NCBI GenBank assembly: GCA_021568835.1
Contig: JAKGSH010000010.1
Location: 3,348,001 to 3,412,000, forward strand
Direction of reading: 5' to 3'
DNA length: 64,000 bases
Source of the DNA: Streptomyces sp. Tue 6430
GTDB taxonomy: Bacteria > Actinomycetota > Actinomycetes > Streptomycetales > Streptomycetaceae
Positions 1 to 7,974 of the stretch are shown here, in pieces (within the stretch, counting starts at the first letter, position 1; each line of letters begins with the position of its first letter). The notes beneath the pieces are model-generated. The model did not search any database. It was not told the DNA's origin and saw nothing but the letters and a program-made list of their open reading frames with translations. Both the position numbers and the translations under genes were made by a program.

Positions 1-1247
1 CACACCACGGGGATGCCGAGTTCGTGCAGCCGGGACAGCACACGGGTGCCGATCTTGCCGAGACCCAGCAGGACGACGTGGCGGGACAGGCCGCGGGGCG
101 GCCGGCGCAGCGCGGCCGCGGTGCGGAAGGTGCCGAACGCCTCCAGGGCGGCGGCCAGCAGCACGGGCAGCAGCAGGAGCCCGGCCAGCCCGGCGAGGAG
201 CTGGAGCACCTGACGGCTCGTGGACGCGCCGATCGCGGGGTCGTTGATGGCGAAGAGGTCGAGCAGGGTGACGTAGGCGGCGTGCAGCGGATGGTTCTCG
301 GTGGTCAGCCAGGCGGCGACGGCCAGCGCGAGCACCGAGGCCGCCAGCCCGGCCAGTGACCGGCGCAGCCGGGCCGGGAACAGGGAGCCGAGCGGAAATC
401 CCCGTCCGGCCGGACGGCGCGGCGAGGGCGTGGCCGCGGCGTGCGTGACGGTCTCCAGGACGACCGTGCCGCGTCCGGTGGCGGCGGCCACGGTCTCGTC
501 GTCGGGCAGCAGGGCCGGCCCCTCCCGGCCGCTGGCGTCCGACCCCTCCGCTCCGGCCGGGTCGTCGGTGGTCGACGACAGCAGGGCGAGCGTGCACAGG
601 CCGGGGTCGGCCACCTCGCCCGCGGCCGGCGGGGTGCGCTCCACCGCGCGCAGCAGCAGCCCGTCGGCCTGCACGACCTTGCTGGTGCCGGCGACGGCCG
701 TGGCCGCGAGGGCGGGCGCGGCGGTGTCCGCGTCCGACAGGACGGTGGTGGAGGTGTCCAGGGCCGCCGGGTCCAGCCCCGGGACGGCCAGGGCCGCGGC
801 CTGGTCGAGGAGTTCCTCCAGGTGCTGGCCCAGCTTGCGGTTGTAGAGCCGGATGACCAGGCGCAGCCGGGGGTTGAGCCGTCGGGCGGCGAGCGCGGCG
901 CGGATGTTGGTCTCGTCGTCCTCGTGGACCAGTGCCAGCGCGGCGGCCCCGCGGGCCCCGGCTTCGGCCAGCACGCCCTCGTCCAGGTCGGGGGCCTCGA
1001 GGACGTCCGTCGCGTGCCGGCCGGCGTCCGTACGCCCGATCACGGACTGCACACGGCCCAGCACGGCCGAGGCGCGTGCCCGCGCGACGGCGCCGGTCCG
1101 GGGCGCCGGCGGTACGACGAGGGTGACGCGTTCCCGGTACACCGTGGCGAGTTCACGGGCCAGCCGCTCGGCGAGCGCGTCGTCACCGCACACGATCATG
1201 TGCCCGGACCGGGGAACACGCCGCGCGGGCTGCCCGAAGCCGGTCAC
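1..1247 (-). CDS. TrkA-N/RCK-type NAD-binding potassium-channel-like protein (partial, runs off left edge)
   Basis: Minus-strand reading frame open from a GTG at 1247 to the window edge, about 415 codons. The N-terminus carries a nucleotide-binding fold (MIVCGDDALAERLA, then VHEDDETNIRAALAARRLNP, typical of TrkA-N/RCK domains). About residues 270-340 hold two hydrophobic segments separated by TTENHPLHAAY, and after them a second Rossmann start (HVVLLGLGKIGTRVLSRL). Two RCK domains around a two-helix membrane unit suggest a Castor/Pollux- or TrkA-like ion-conductance protein; that is family inference. The start is uncertain: an ATG at 1199 directly before IVCGDD is possible, but the GTG adds an upstream basic stretch. 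Confidence 0.72.
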   Translation of the reverse strand, partial: MTGFGQPARRVPRSGHMIVCGDDALAERLARELATVYRERVTLVVPPAPRTGAVARARASAVLGRVQSVIGRTDAGRHATDVLEAPDLDEGVLAEAGARGAAALALVHEDDETNIRAALAARRLNPRLRLVIRLYNRKLGQHLEELLDQAAALAVPGLDPAALDTSTTVLSDADTAAPALAATAVAGTSKVVQADGLLLRAVERTPPAAGEVADPGLCTLALLSSTTDDPAGAEGSDASGREGPALLPDDETVAAATGRGTVVLETVTHAAATPSPRRPAGRGFPLGSLFPARLRRSLAGLAASVLALAVAAWLTTENHPLHAAYVTLLDLFAINDPAIGASTSRQVLQLLAGLAGLLLLPVLLAAALEAFGTFRTAAALRRPPRGLSRHVVLLGLGKIGTRVLSRLHELGIPVV

Positions 1248-1660
1248 GCGGCCCCGCCCCGCCGGCCGCGGGCGCCCGTGGCGACGGGGGCGTGGTGCCG
1301 GGCACGCCCGATCGTGCCGGCGGCGACGGCAGCTCGGCTCCTCCACCCGTTCACGTTCCTCCTCCGGCGAGTCGCTCCACCAGCCGGGCGGCCGTCACCA
1401 CGGGATGGGGGAAAGGGGCGCGCGGGCCGTCGGCGAACGGCACCGCGGGCGGCGAGGCCCGGCAGCGGCACCGCGGCCGGCGCCGCCCCGGGCAACCTAT
1501 CCGTCCACCACGCGGCGCCGGCACGCCCTCGACCGGCAGCGGCGGAACACCGCCCGTTGCCGGGTTCCGGCATCGCCGGGGCACGTTTCCGGGCGGAGCA
1601 CATTCCTGCGACGATGCGTCGGGAAGAAGCCGACGACGCGTTCGATGCGGGGGGACGGGC
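1248..1660. other. Divergent intergenic region
   Basis: This 413-bp gap separates the divergently read TrkA-type gene and the PucR-type regulator. I see no credible small gene. It presumably holds both promoters; a purine-rich GGGGGGAC at 1649-1656 is the ribosome site of the rightward gene. Confidence 0.5.
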
Positions 1661-2740
1661 ATGGCGGGACGGGACGTGCCGGGAAGGCACGAGGGCTGCG
1701 AGGCGTACCTGGAGGGGTACGCCCGCATCCTCGCCGACGCCTCGGCGACCGGCCGCCGGCTCTCCCGGGACGAGCTGGCCTCGCGCCACGCCCTGGGCGA
1801 ACAGGCCGCGGAGACGGGGATCGCGTTGCGCGCCCTGGTCGGGGCCCATCTGGCGGCCACCCGGGCGCACTGGCCCACGGGGAGCGGCGCGTCCGTGGAC
1901 GACGTGCTGTCCGCCGTCGCGCAGGCCGTCGACGCCTTCGCCGAGGGATACGAACGGGCCCAGCGGCACGCGGTGCGGCAGGAGGAGGCCGCCCGGCGGG
2001 AGTTCATCGACGACCTGCTGTACGGCCGCAGCGATCTGGGGCGGCTGGCCCAGCGGGCGGAACGCTACGGGCTGCGGCTCTCGTACGAGCACGCGGTCGC
2101 CGTGGCCCGCGGCCCGGCCGCCTACGACGAGGGCGACCCGGTGCTGCGGGAGGTGGAGCGCGCCCTGATAGGCCGGTTCGGCGACCGCAGCATCCTGCTC
2201 ACCACCAAGGACGGCCGGCTCGTGTGCGTCGCCCCCGGCGACCAGGGCGACGTCCTCGCGCACTTCGCCAAGCAGGCGTTCGCGGCGACCGGCGGCGGCC
2301 AGGTGGCGATCGGCCGTCCGCAGACCGGCCCGGCGGGCGTCGTCCAGTCGTACGAGGAGGCACTGAACGCCCTGGACCTGGCCGAACGCCTGGAACTCGA
2401 CGAACCCGTGCTGCACGCCGCCGACCTCCTCGTCTACCCCGTCCTCACCCGCGACCGGCAGGCCATGGCCGACCTGGTGGAGAACGCCCTCGGCCCCCTG
2501 CGCCGGGCCCGCGGCGGTGCCCAGCCGCTCCTGGACACCCTCACCGCCTACTTCGACTCCGGCTGCGTCCGCGCGGAGGCGGCCCGGCGGCTCTCCCTGA
2601 GCGTGCGCGCCTTCACCTACCGTCTGGAGCGCATCCACCAGCTCACCGGCGCCGACCCGTCCGACCCGGTGCACCGCTACAGTCTCCAGACCGCGGTGAT
2701 CGGCGCGCGGCTGCTCGACTGGCCGGCGAAGCCCCTCTGA
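1661..2740 (+). CDS. PucR/CdaR-family transcriptional regulator
   Basis: 359-residue protein. The C-terminal 50 residues form the PucR-type helix-turn-helix (AARRLSLSVRAFTYRLERIH, then LTGADPSDPVHRYSLQTAVI). The middle (about residues 120-260) resembles the GGDEF-like CdaR domain, and the N-terminus is the usual helical region with a YLEGYARILADA start. No cofactor or membrane segment is visible, so it should act as a soluble DNA-binding regulator whose ligand cannot be read from sequence. ATG 1661 is chosen because a GGGGGGAC box lies 5 bases upstream and the longer frame upstream is low-complexity. It stands alone, divergent from the TrkA-type gene, with no obvious target gene next to it. 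Confidence 0.85.
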   Translation: MAGRDVPGRHEGCEAYLEGYARILADASATGRRLSRDELASRHALGEQAAETGIALRALVGAHLAATRAHWPTGSGASVDDVLSAVAQAVDAFAEGYERAQRHAVRQEEAARREFIDDLLYGRSDLGRLAQRAERYGLRLSYEHAVAVARGPAAYDEGDPVLREVERALIGRFGDRSILLTTKDGRLVCVAPGDQGDVLAHFAKQAFAATGGGQVAIGRPQTGPAGVVQSYEEALNALDLAERLELDEPVLHAADLLVYPVLTRDRQAMADLVENALGPLRRARGGAQPLLDTLTAYFDSGCVRAEAARRLSLSVRAFTYRLERIHQLTGADPSDPVHRYSLQTAVIGARLLDWPAKPL

Positions 2741-2889
2741 CCCGCCCGCTCCGCATGTGCCGTCCCCCGGCGGTCCCGAACGGTTCCGTGCAGGACGCGG
2801 CGGGATCTCCCGGGAGTCTCCCGTGACGTCCGGGCACCGTGCGGGTCCTCGGGGCGTCTATACGATGTCCGCGCGGGAAACGGGCGGCG

Positions 2890-3300
2890 GTGGAAGAGGA
2901 GACAGGGCGTGGCGGAGCGGCGGCAGGGCCCCCGGCGGGGCAGGGCGAGCTGGAGGCGCTGGTCCTGTCGGCGCTGCGGGAGGCGGACGGGCCGGCGACG
3001 GCCGGGTGGGTGCAGGAGCGCCTCGGCGGCGGCCTCGCCTACACGACCGTCATCACCATCCTGACCCGGCTGCTGGCCAAGGGGGCGGTCACCCGGGAAC
3101 GCGCGGGCCGCTCCTTCGCCTGGACGTCCGCGTCGGACCAGGCGGGGCTGGCCGCCCACCGGATGCGCAGGGTGCTGGACTCCGAGAGCGACCGGGAGGC
3201 GGTGCTGGCCAGTTTCGTGACCGGCCTGGGGCCGGACGACGAGCGGCTGCTGCGGGAGCTGCTGGGTCGGCCGGGGGACGAAGACGAAGGGCAAGACTGA
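2890..3300 (+). CDS. BlaI/MecI-family winged-helix repressor
   Basis: About 136 residues from GTG 2890. The core ELEALVLSALREADGPATAG, TTVITILTRLLAKGAVTRER and AGRSFAWTSA is the BlaI/MecI winged helix, followed by the short dimerisation helices (RMRRVLDSESDREAVLASFV). These repressors normally pair with a membrane M56 metallopeptidase that signals to them; the next gene, 6 bp downstream, is exactly that, but truncated. If the peptidase is dead, the repressor may have lost its inducer. The start is unsure: another GTG at about 2909 begins a more family-like MAERR N-terminus but in a different frame. Confidence 0.8.
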   Translation: MEEETGRGGAAAGPPAGQGELEALVLSALREADGPATAGWVQERLGGGLAYTTVITILTRLLAKGAVTRERAGRSFAWTSASDQAGLAAHRMRRVLDSESDREAVLASFVTGLGPDDERLLRELLGRPGDEDEGQD

Positions 3301-3306
3301 GGCCTC

Positions 3307-3816
3307 ATGGGGGTGTTCGTCTTCCTGCCGCTGGTGCTGCCCCTGACGGCGTGGCCGATCGCGCGCCTCGCCGAGCAGCACCTGCACCCACGGGCCGCGA
3401 CCCGGCTGCTGAGCGGGGTGGCGGCCCTGATGGCCGCGTGCAGCACGCTGTGCCTCGACCTGGTGATGGTGGTCGGCACCGCCCAGCTGCCCGGCAACCC
3501 GTTGCCGGACGGCTGGTCGGACCCCGAGGTGCGCGCGGCGGTCCCGTACGACGAGGTCGTCGGCAAGGCGGCGATCCCCGCCCTCGGCGCGGTGCTGGTG
3601 GCGTGCGGCAGGGCGCTGTGGCGGCACGGGCGGGTGCGTCGCCGTGCCCACCGGGCGCCGGCCGGCCTGCGGGAGACGGAGGTGGCCGTCCTCAGGGACG
3701 ACGTCCCCTATGCGTACGCGCTGCCGGGCGGCCGGCGGGACCGCGTGGTGGTGACCACCGCCCTGCTGGAGTGCCTCGAACCGGCCGGGCGCCGGCCCGG
3801 CCGGTGCCCGAGCTGA
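3307..3816 (+). pseudogene. M56-family membrane metallopeptidase, 3' truncated
   Basis: 169 residues. The N-terminal part is typical of BlaR1/M56 proteins: a first hydrophobic segment (FVFLPLVLPLTAWPIARL), a second (LLSGVAALMAACSTLCLDLV), a third at residues 90-105, and the start of the protease domain (VPYAYALPGG, then VVVTTALLECLEPA). Directly after CLEPAGRR, where the zinc motif HExxH should follow within a few residues, the frame runs into PGRCPS and stops. The catalytic site and last membrane segment are therefore absent. It follows the BlaI-type gene by 6 bp, the standard operon. The loss looks like a deletion, because the next bases encode the end of an unrelated CBS protein. Confidence 0.75.
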
Positions 3817-3965
3817 CCGAGGACGCCACCGTCGCCGACGCGATCGACCTCCTGCGCCGGCGCCGGGCCTCGCTCGCCATAATCCGCGACGCCTCCGGCC
3901 GGCTCACCGGCATGGTGAGCCTGGACGACCTGCCGGCACGCTTCCTGCAACCACAGGCGACGTGA
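3804..3965 (+). pseudogene. C-terminal remnant of a CBS-domain protein
   Basis: In the frame shifted from the peptidase, codons from 3804 encode VPELTEDATVADAIDLLRRR, then RASLAIIRDASGRLTGMVSL and DDLPARFLQPQAT, ending in TGA at 3963-3965. This is the second half of a CBS-pair domain as found at the end of CorC/CNNM-type transporters. No start codon, ribosome site or upstream CBS portion is present, so it is a fragment joined to the peptidase remnant, most simply by one deletion that removed both missing halves. Confidence 0.7.
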
Positions 3966-3971
3966 CGGCCG

Positions 3972-4017
3972 CCCCGTGCGCGAGTGCCCCGGCAGCCCGG
4001 GGCACTCGCGCACGGGG
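3972..4017. terminator. Long hairpin terminator
   Basis: Perfect inverted repeat: 21-bp arms (CCCCGTGCGCGAGTGCCCCG plus G) at 3972-3992 and 3997-4017 around a CAGC loop. It sits just after the CBS remnant stop and in front of the 3' end of the opposing PBP gene, so it can act in both directions. It is followed by three imperfect copies of GTACGTCCCGC. Confidence 0.75.
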
Positions 4018-4149
4018 AGAGGACTGCGTACGTCCCGCGTACGTCCCGTGCACGTCCCGCGCACCCGGTTCGACCGCGCGCGGCGGGGCGCTCGCCGGTC
4101 ACCCCGGCCGACGTACGGGGGCGGACCGAGCCGCTTCCCCGGCCTCCTC

Positions 4150-6000
4150 TCACCCGTCGCCCTCCTCCCCGGCCTCCTCCGCGGCGCCCTTCGGCCCGCC
4201 CCCGGCGGTGGCGGCCTCCCAGATCCCCGCCGCCACCCGCTGCGCGAACCCGGTCGGCGAGGGCTCGTTCGGCAGCTGCGCGGGCACCGTCGTGCCGTTC
4301 CCGCCACCCGCTGCGCGCACCCGGTCGGCGAACAGCGCGACCGTCAGGGCGAGCCGGCCGTCGTAGCCGGTGGTCCACACGGTCCGCCGGGTGATCCCGC
4401 CGCCCGCCCCGTCGGTGCTGAACGCCTTCGCCCCCGCCGATCCCGCGGCGACGGGCACCGGCCCGGCCCCCGACCGTGCGCCCGCCTCCTGCGCCTCCTT
4501 CTCGTCCAGCACGCTCCGCACCTCCGGACGAGCCCGGTAGACGGTGCGGCCCTCCCGCGTGACGCGCGCGACGGTGTACGGGGTGGCGTACCCGCCGTCC
4601 GCCGCCACCGCCGCGTACGCCGCCGCCAGGCGCAGCGGGGTCGGGGCCGCCGTCTTCAGCAGTGCGCCCAGCGGCTCGCCCGCCCCCCTCACCCCGCGGA
4701 ACGGCTCGAGGGCCGTCCCCGCCTCCACCGCTCCGCTCACCGCGTCGTTGAACGGCTGCCGCGCGTAGTCCGAGCCCCCGTACAGCAGCCGTACCGCCCC
4801 GTCGCCGGGCACCACCCCCACGACGGCCGTGTGCACCCGGACGCCCTTGCCCCCGGGATGCTCCCCGACCAGTTGCGCGGCACGGTCCTGCGCCGCCAGG
4901 TCGAAGGTGGTGGTCACGCTGTAACCGCCGCTCGCGAGCTGGTCCTCGGTCAGGCCGAGCCGGTCGGCCGCCTCCCTGGCGGCGACGTCGATCAGGTACT
5001 GCCGCTGCCCCTCGGTCTCGCCCGGCGGATAGAACCGGAACGCCGGGAAACGCGCCGCGGCCCGCTGCCCGTCCGTGATGCTCCCGCCCGCCGCCATCGC
5101 GTCGAGCACCCACTCCCAGCGGTGCTCCAGCTTCGCGGTCACCTGCGGATCGGAGCCCGCCTTCTCGTAGTACGAGGGGATGTTGACGATGGACGCCAGC
5201 GCGGCGCCCTGCGCGACCGTCAGGTCCCGGGCGTCCACGCCGAAGTAGTTGCGCGCGGCGGACTGGATGCCGGCGGCGCCCCGCCCGAAGTACACGGTGT
5301 TCAGGTAGCCCTCGAGGATCTCGTTCTTGGTGCGGGTGCGGTCCAGCTTGATCGCGATGAGCGCCTCGCGGGCCTTGCGGGACAGCGATCGCTCCGGGCT
5401 CAGCAGCGCGTTCTTCACGTACTGCTGGGTGATGGTGGAGCCGCCCTGCGGGTCGCCGCCCGTCAGCGCCGCCAGCGTGGCCCGTGCGAGGGCCCGCGGC
5501 GAGATCCCGCTGTCGGTGCGGAAGGAGCGGTTCTCCGCGGCGATCACCGCTTCCTGCACGTGCCGGGGGACCGCGGACAGCGGGACGTCCTGCCGGTCGA
5601 CCGGTCCGCGCCGGCCCAGGTAGGCGCCGCCCGCGTCGAGGAACACCGTGCTCTGGGTGACGGTCTCGGGGTGCGGCTCCGGGATCGTCGTCAGGTGGTA
5701 CGCCACGACGGCCGCCGCGCACAGTGCCGCGATCAGCGCGAGCGTGGCGTGGAACAGCCGGCGGAGCCGCCGGCCCCGGGTGCGCCGGTACCGGATCCGG
5801 AGCGGCACGCGCCCTTCGCGCCGACGGGACACCGGCCGCGTCCGCTTCCCCGGCCGCCGCGCCGCTCGCGCTGCCGCTGCCGGCGCTGTCGGTGCCGCCG
5901 GCGCTTCTTCCGCTGTCCGTGGCGTTCGCGGCACGGCCGTCCCGTCGTTCTCGCCGTTCTCGCCGTTCTCGCCGTTCCCGCCGTTCATATCCGTCGCCAT
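4150..6000 (-). CDS. Penicillin-binding protein: GT51 transglycosylase with degenerate transpeptidase domain
   Basis: 616 residues from ATG 6000. A polar N-terminus (NGENGENGEND repeats, then basic) precedes one membrane anchor (LFHATLALIAALCAAAVVAY). The GT51 glycosyltransferase is well preserved: QEAVIAAENRSF with the catalytic Glu, then GGSTITQQYVKNALL, RKAREALIAIKLDR and EILEGYLNTVYFGRGAAGIQ. The C-terminal half aligns with class A transpeptidases, but the SxxK nucleophile site reads GTALEPF and the KTG box is missing (GSAGAKAFSTDG). It probably polymerises glycan strands but should not cross-link or bind penicillin covalently. Its start overlaps the end of the upstream reading frame by 16 bp. 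Confidence 0.85.
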   Translation of the reverse strand: MATDMNGGNGENGENGENDGTAVPRTPRTAEEAPAAPTAPAAAARAARRPGKRTRPVSRRREGRVPLRIRYRRTRGRRLRRLFHATLALIAALCAAAVVAYHLTTIPEPHPETVTQSTVFLDAGGAYLGRRGPVDRQDVPLSAVPRHVQEAVIAAENRSFRTDSGISPRALARATLAALTGGDPQGGSTITQQYVKNALLSPERSLSRKAREALIAIKLDRTRTKNEILEGYLNTVYFGRGAAGIQSAARNYFGVDARDLTVAQGAALASIVNIPSYYEKAGSDPQVTAKLEHRWEWVLDAMAAGGSITDGQRAAARFPAFRFYPPGETEGQRQYLIDVAAREAADRLGLTEDQLASGGYSVTTTFDLAAQDRAAQLVGEHPGGKGVRVHTAVVGVVPGDGAVRLLYGGSDYARQPFNDAVSGAVEAGTALEPFRGVRGAGEPLGALLKTAAPTPLRLAAAYAAVAADGGYATPYTVARVTREGRTVYRARPEVRSVLDEKEAQEAGARSGAGPVPVAAGSAGAKAFSTDGAGGGITRRTVWTTGYDGRLALTVALFADRVRAAGGGNGTTVPAQLPNEPSPTGFAQRVAAGIWEAATAGGGPKGAAEEAGEEGDG

Positions 6001-6470
6001 GTGCTGTCCGACCGTGCGGCGACCCTGCCCGAGGCGTCGTACACCGTGACGATCCGCTCGTCCCCTCCCGCGTCGAAGAGCATCCGCACGTTCTTCTCCG
6101 GCACCGGCGCGCTCGTGTACCAGACGCCCCAGCCCGGGTCGCCCGCCAGCACGAGGACCTTCGCGGTGGTCCCGCGGGCACCGGCGCGCACCTCGACACG
6201 GCCCGGCTCGCCGCGCAGACCGTGGAAGAGACCCGACAGGAAGAACCCGCCGGGCACGCTGTCCACCCGTACGGAGACGCCCGGTCCGCCGCGCGGGCGG
6301 TCGCTGTTGTCCCCCGGGAGATCCGTGGGCACCGACCAGTGCCCGCCGTCGGCCGTCAGCCACACCCGCACCCCTTCGCCGACGGTCACCCGCTCGCCCG
6401 GCGCCACGACCCGGACCGGGCTCGTCGCCGGACCGGCGCCGCTCCCCGCCCGTCCCGCGGACGCCCCGTC
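5985..6470 (-). CDS. C-terminal extracytoplasmic-type domain, likely the frameshifted tail of the sigma-like gene
   Basis: A frame on the minus strand encodes SPVRVVAPGERVTVGEGVRV, then WLTADGGHWSVPTDLPGD, an SGLFHGLRGEPGRVEV stretch and VLVLAGDPGWGVWYT before ending at 5985. No start codon with a ribosome site is visible. It lies in the -1 frame relative to the sigma-like gene, whose last sensible residues are a hydrophobic segment. One added G in the four-base run at 6464-6467 would fuse both into a single protein: sigma-like region, one transmembrane helix and an outer domain. That fusion is inference, from the overlap of reading frames and remembered similar Streptomyces proteins. Confidence 0.55.
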   Translation of the reverse strand, partial: DGASAGRAGSGAGPATSPVRVVAPGERVTVGEGVRVWLTADGGHWSVPTDLPGDNSDRPRGGPGVSVRVDSVPGGFFLSGLFHGLRGEPGRVEVRAGARGTTAKVLVLAGDPGWGVWYTSAPVPEKNVRMLFDAGGDERIVTVYDASGRVAARSDSTWRRI

Positions 6471-7072
6471 CGCGCACCGCCGCTCCCGGCCCGGCCGGCC
6501 GCGAGCAGGGCCGCGGGCACGAGCAGCGCCGCGCAGACGGCCGAGGCCACGGCGAGACGGCGTCGGCGCCGGACCCGGCCCGCGGCCCGGAGACCGGCCA
6601 GCGGCACCTCGGACGGGACGACGTCCAGGGCGGCACGGGTGTACGCCTCGCGCAGCCGCCCCGGGTCGGCGCCGGCCGCTTTCAGACCGTGCCGGAAGCG
6701 GGCCCGCACCGCGCCCTGCGAGCAGCCCAGCAACTGGGCGATCTCCGCGTCCGCCAGCCCTTCCCAGATCCGCAGCACCAGTACGGCCCGCCGTCGCGCG
6801 GCCCGCCGCCCGCGCAGCCGGCGCAGGTGGCCCCGCACCAGACAGCGCCGCACGTGGAAGTCCCTGTCGTCGCGCGGAACGCGGCGCCACCGCGCGCACG
6901 TCCGCACCAGGGTTCTGCGCACCAGTTCCTCCGCCGCGTCGGGGTCGTCGGTGAGCAGGCGCGCGGTCACGACCAGCCGGGGCCAGTGCGTGCGGGCGTA
7001 GGCGGCGAAGTCCGCGCGGGTGCACGCGGCGACGTCGTCGCCGGTGGGGAGCACATCGGGGGTGGGTGGCAC
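6386..7072 (-). CDS. Sigma-70 (SigE-like) family protein with C-terminal membrane segment, probably frameshifted
   Basis: As read, 228 residues from GTG 7072. Residues 20-60 resemble sigma region 2 (ADFAAYARTHWPRLVVTARL, then LTDDPDAAEELVRRTLVRTC). Region 4 with its helix-turn-helix is VLRIWEGLADAEIAQLLGCS followed by QGAVRARFRHGLKAAG. Residues about 175-200 are hydrophobic (ASAVCAALLVPAALLAAG), after which the frame becomes Arg/Gly-rich and stops, as expected after a frameshift. Divergent from a second sigma-like gene and upstream of the PBP gene. The combination of an ECF-like sigma portion and a membrane segment suggests envelope sensing; no anti-sigma gene is adjacent. Confidence 0.65.
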   Translation of the reverse strand: MPPTPDVLPTGDDVAACTRADFAAYARTHWPRLVVTARLLTDDPDAAEELVRRTLVRTCARWRRVPRDDRDFHVRRCLVRGHLRRLRGRRAARRRAVLVLRIWEGLADAEIAQLLGCSQGAVRARFRHGLKAAGADPGRLREAYTRAALDVVPSEVPLAGLRAAGRVRRRRRLAVASAVCAALLVPAALLAAGRAGSGGARTGRPRDGRGAAPVRRRARSGSWRRASG

Positions 7073-7347
7073 GGGGGAGGTCCTTAGGCTCGGGAACGCG
7101 GTCGTGGCCGGACGTGCGGGCGTCCGTCCTGGTCAGGCAACTGCGGGGTCGTGCGGGTAGGTTGGGCAGCCGACGAGCCGTCACCGTCGGGGGAGGGAGC
7201 CCGCGACCGCCGCGCGCCGTCCTCCCGGTGGGCCGCGCCCCGCTCGGCGCGACCCGCGTGGCCCGTGCGACCCGCGCGACCACGGGACCTGTACGCACGG
7301 CGGAGGCGGCCGGGTTGCAAGAGAAGGAAGAAGATTCCGGTGGGGGC

Positions 7348-7974
7348 ATGACCGAGGACGAGTTCGACGCCTTCTACGCGAGCGCGTTCCCCCGGCTGAC
7401 CGGGCAGCTCTACGCCTTCACCGGAGACCACGGCGAGGCCCAGGACGTCGTCCAGGAGGCGTTCGTACGGGCCTGGGCCCGACGGCGGCGGTTCCTCGCC
7501 GACAGCGCTCCCGAGGCGTGGATCCGCACGGTGGCCATGCGGCTGGCGGTGAGCCGCTGGCGGCGTTCGAGGCGCTGGCTGGAACTGGTGCGGCGCACTC
7601 CGCCGCCCGAACCCGCGCCGGGGCCGGACCCCGGGAACGCCGCGCTCGTGGCCGCCCTGCGCGAACTGCCCGAGGCCCAGCGGAGGGCGATCGTCCTGCA
7701 CCATCTGTGCGACCTGAGCGTGGAGCAGGTAGCCTCCGAGACCCGTGCGCCCGTGGGGACGGTCAAGGCGAGGCTGGCCCGGGGGCGGGCACGGCTGGCG
7801 AAGCGTCTGGCGGAGGACGAGGCCGAGGGGCGGGGCGAAGCCGTGGGGTCGGACAACGCCGAGAGGCGGGGCGAAGCCGCGGGGCCGGACCGGGCCGAGG
7901 GACGGGACAGAGCTGACGGGCGGATCGACGAGGCCGGTGGGCCGGTGCGGAAGGAGAGCGGCCGTGGCCGATGA
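7348..7974 (+). CDS. ECF-type RNA polymerase sigma factor
   Basis: 208 residues from ATG 7348. Region 2: FDAFYASAFPRLTGQLYAFT, GDHGEAQDVVQEAFVRAWAR and WIRTVAMRLAVSRWRR. Region 4: LPEAQRRAIVLHHLCDLSVE then QVASETRAPVGTVKARLARG. The last 55 residues are a charged, repeat-like tail (EGRGEAVG, ERRGEAAG, EGRDRADG) that has no family counterpart I know. It directs RNA polymerase to alternative promoters. The next gene, a membrane protein that overlaps its last 11 bases, is the probable anti-sigma factor, so the pair should be translationally coupled. Confidence 0.88.
   Translation: MTEDEFDAFYASAFPRLTGQLYAFTGDHGEAQDVVQEAFVRAWARRRRFLADSAPEAWIRTVAMRLAVSRWRRSRRWLELVRRTPPPEPAPGPDPGNAALVAALRELPEAQRRAIVLHHLCDLSVEQVASETRAPVGTVKARLARGRARLAKRLAEDEAEGRGEAVGSDNAERRGEAAGPDRAEGRDRADGRIDEAGGPVRKESGRGR

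Noticed and set aside
441..2168. Very long plus-strand frame of about 575 codons over the first 2 kb
   Set aside because: Antisense or out-of-frame to the TrkA-type and PucR-type genes; composition is Gly/Arg/Pro-rich with no domain, as expected from GC bias.
3692..6199. 835-codon minus-strand frame over the PBP region
   Set aside because: Other frame of the PBP gene; only the frame ending at 4150 carries GT51 motifs.
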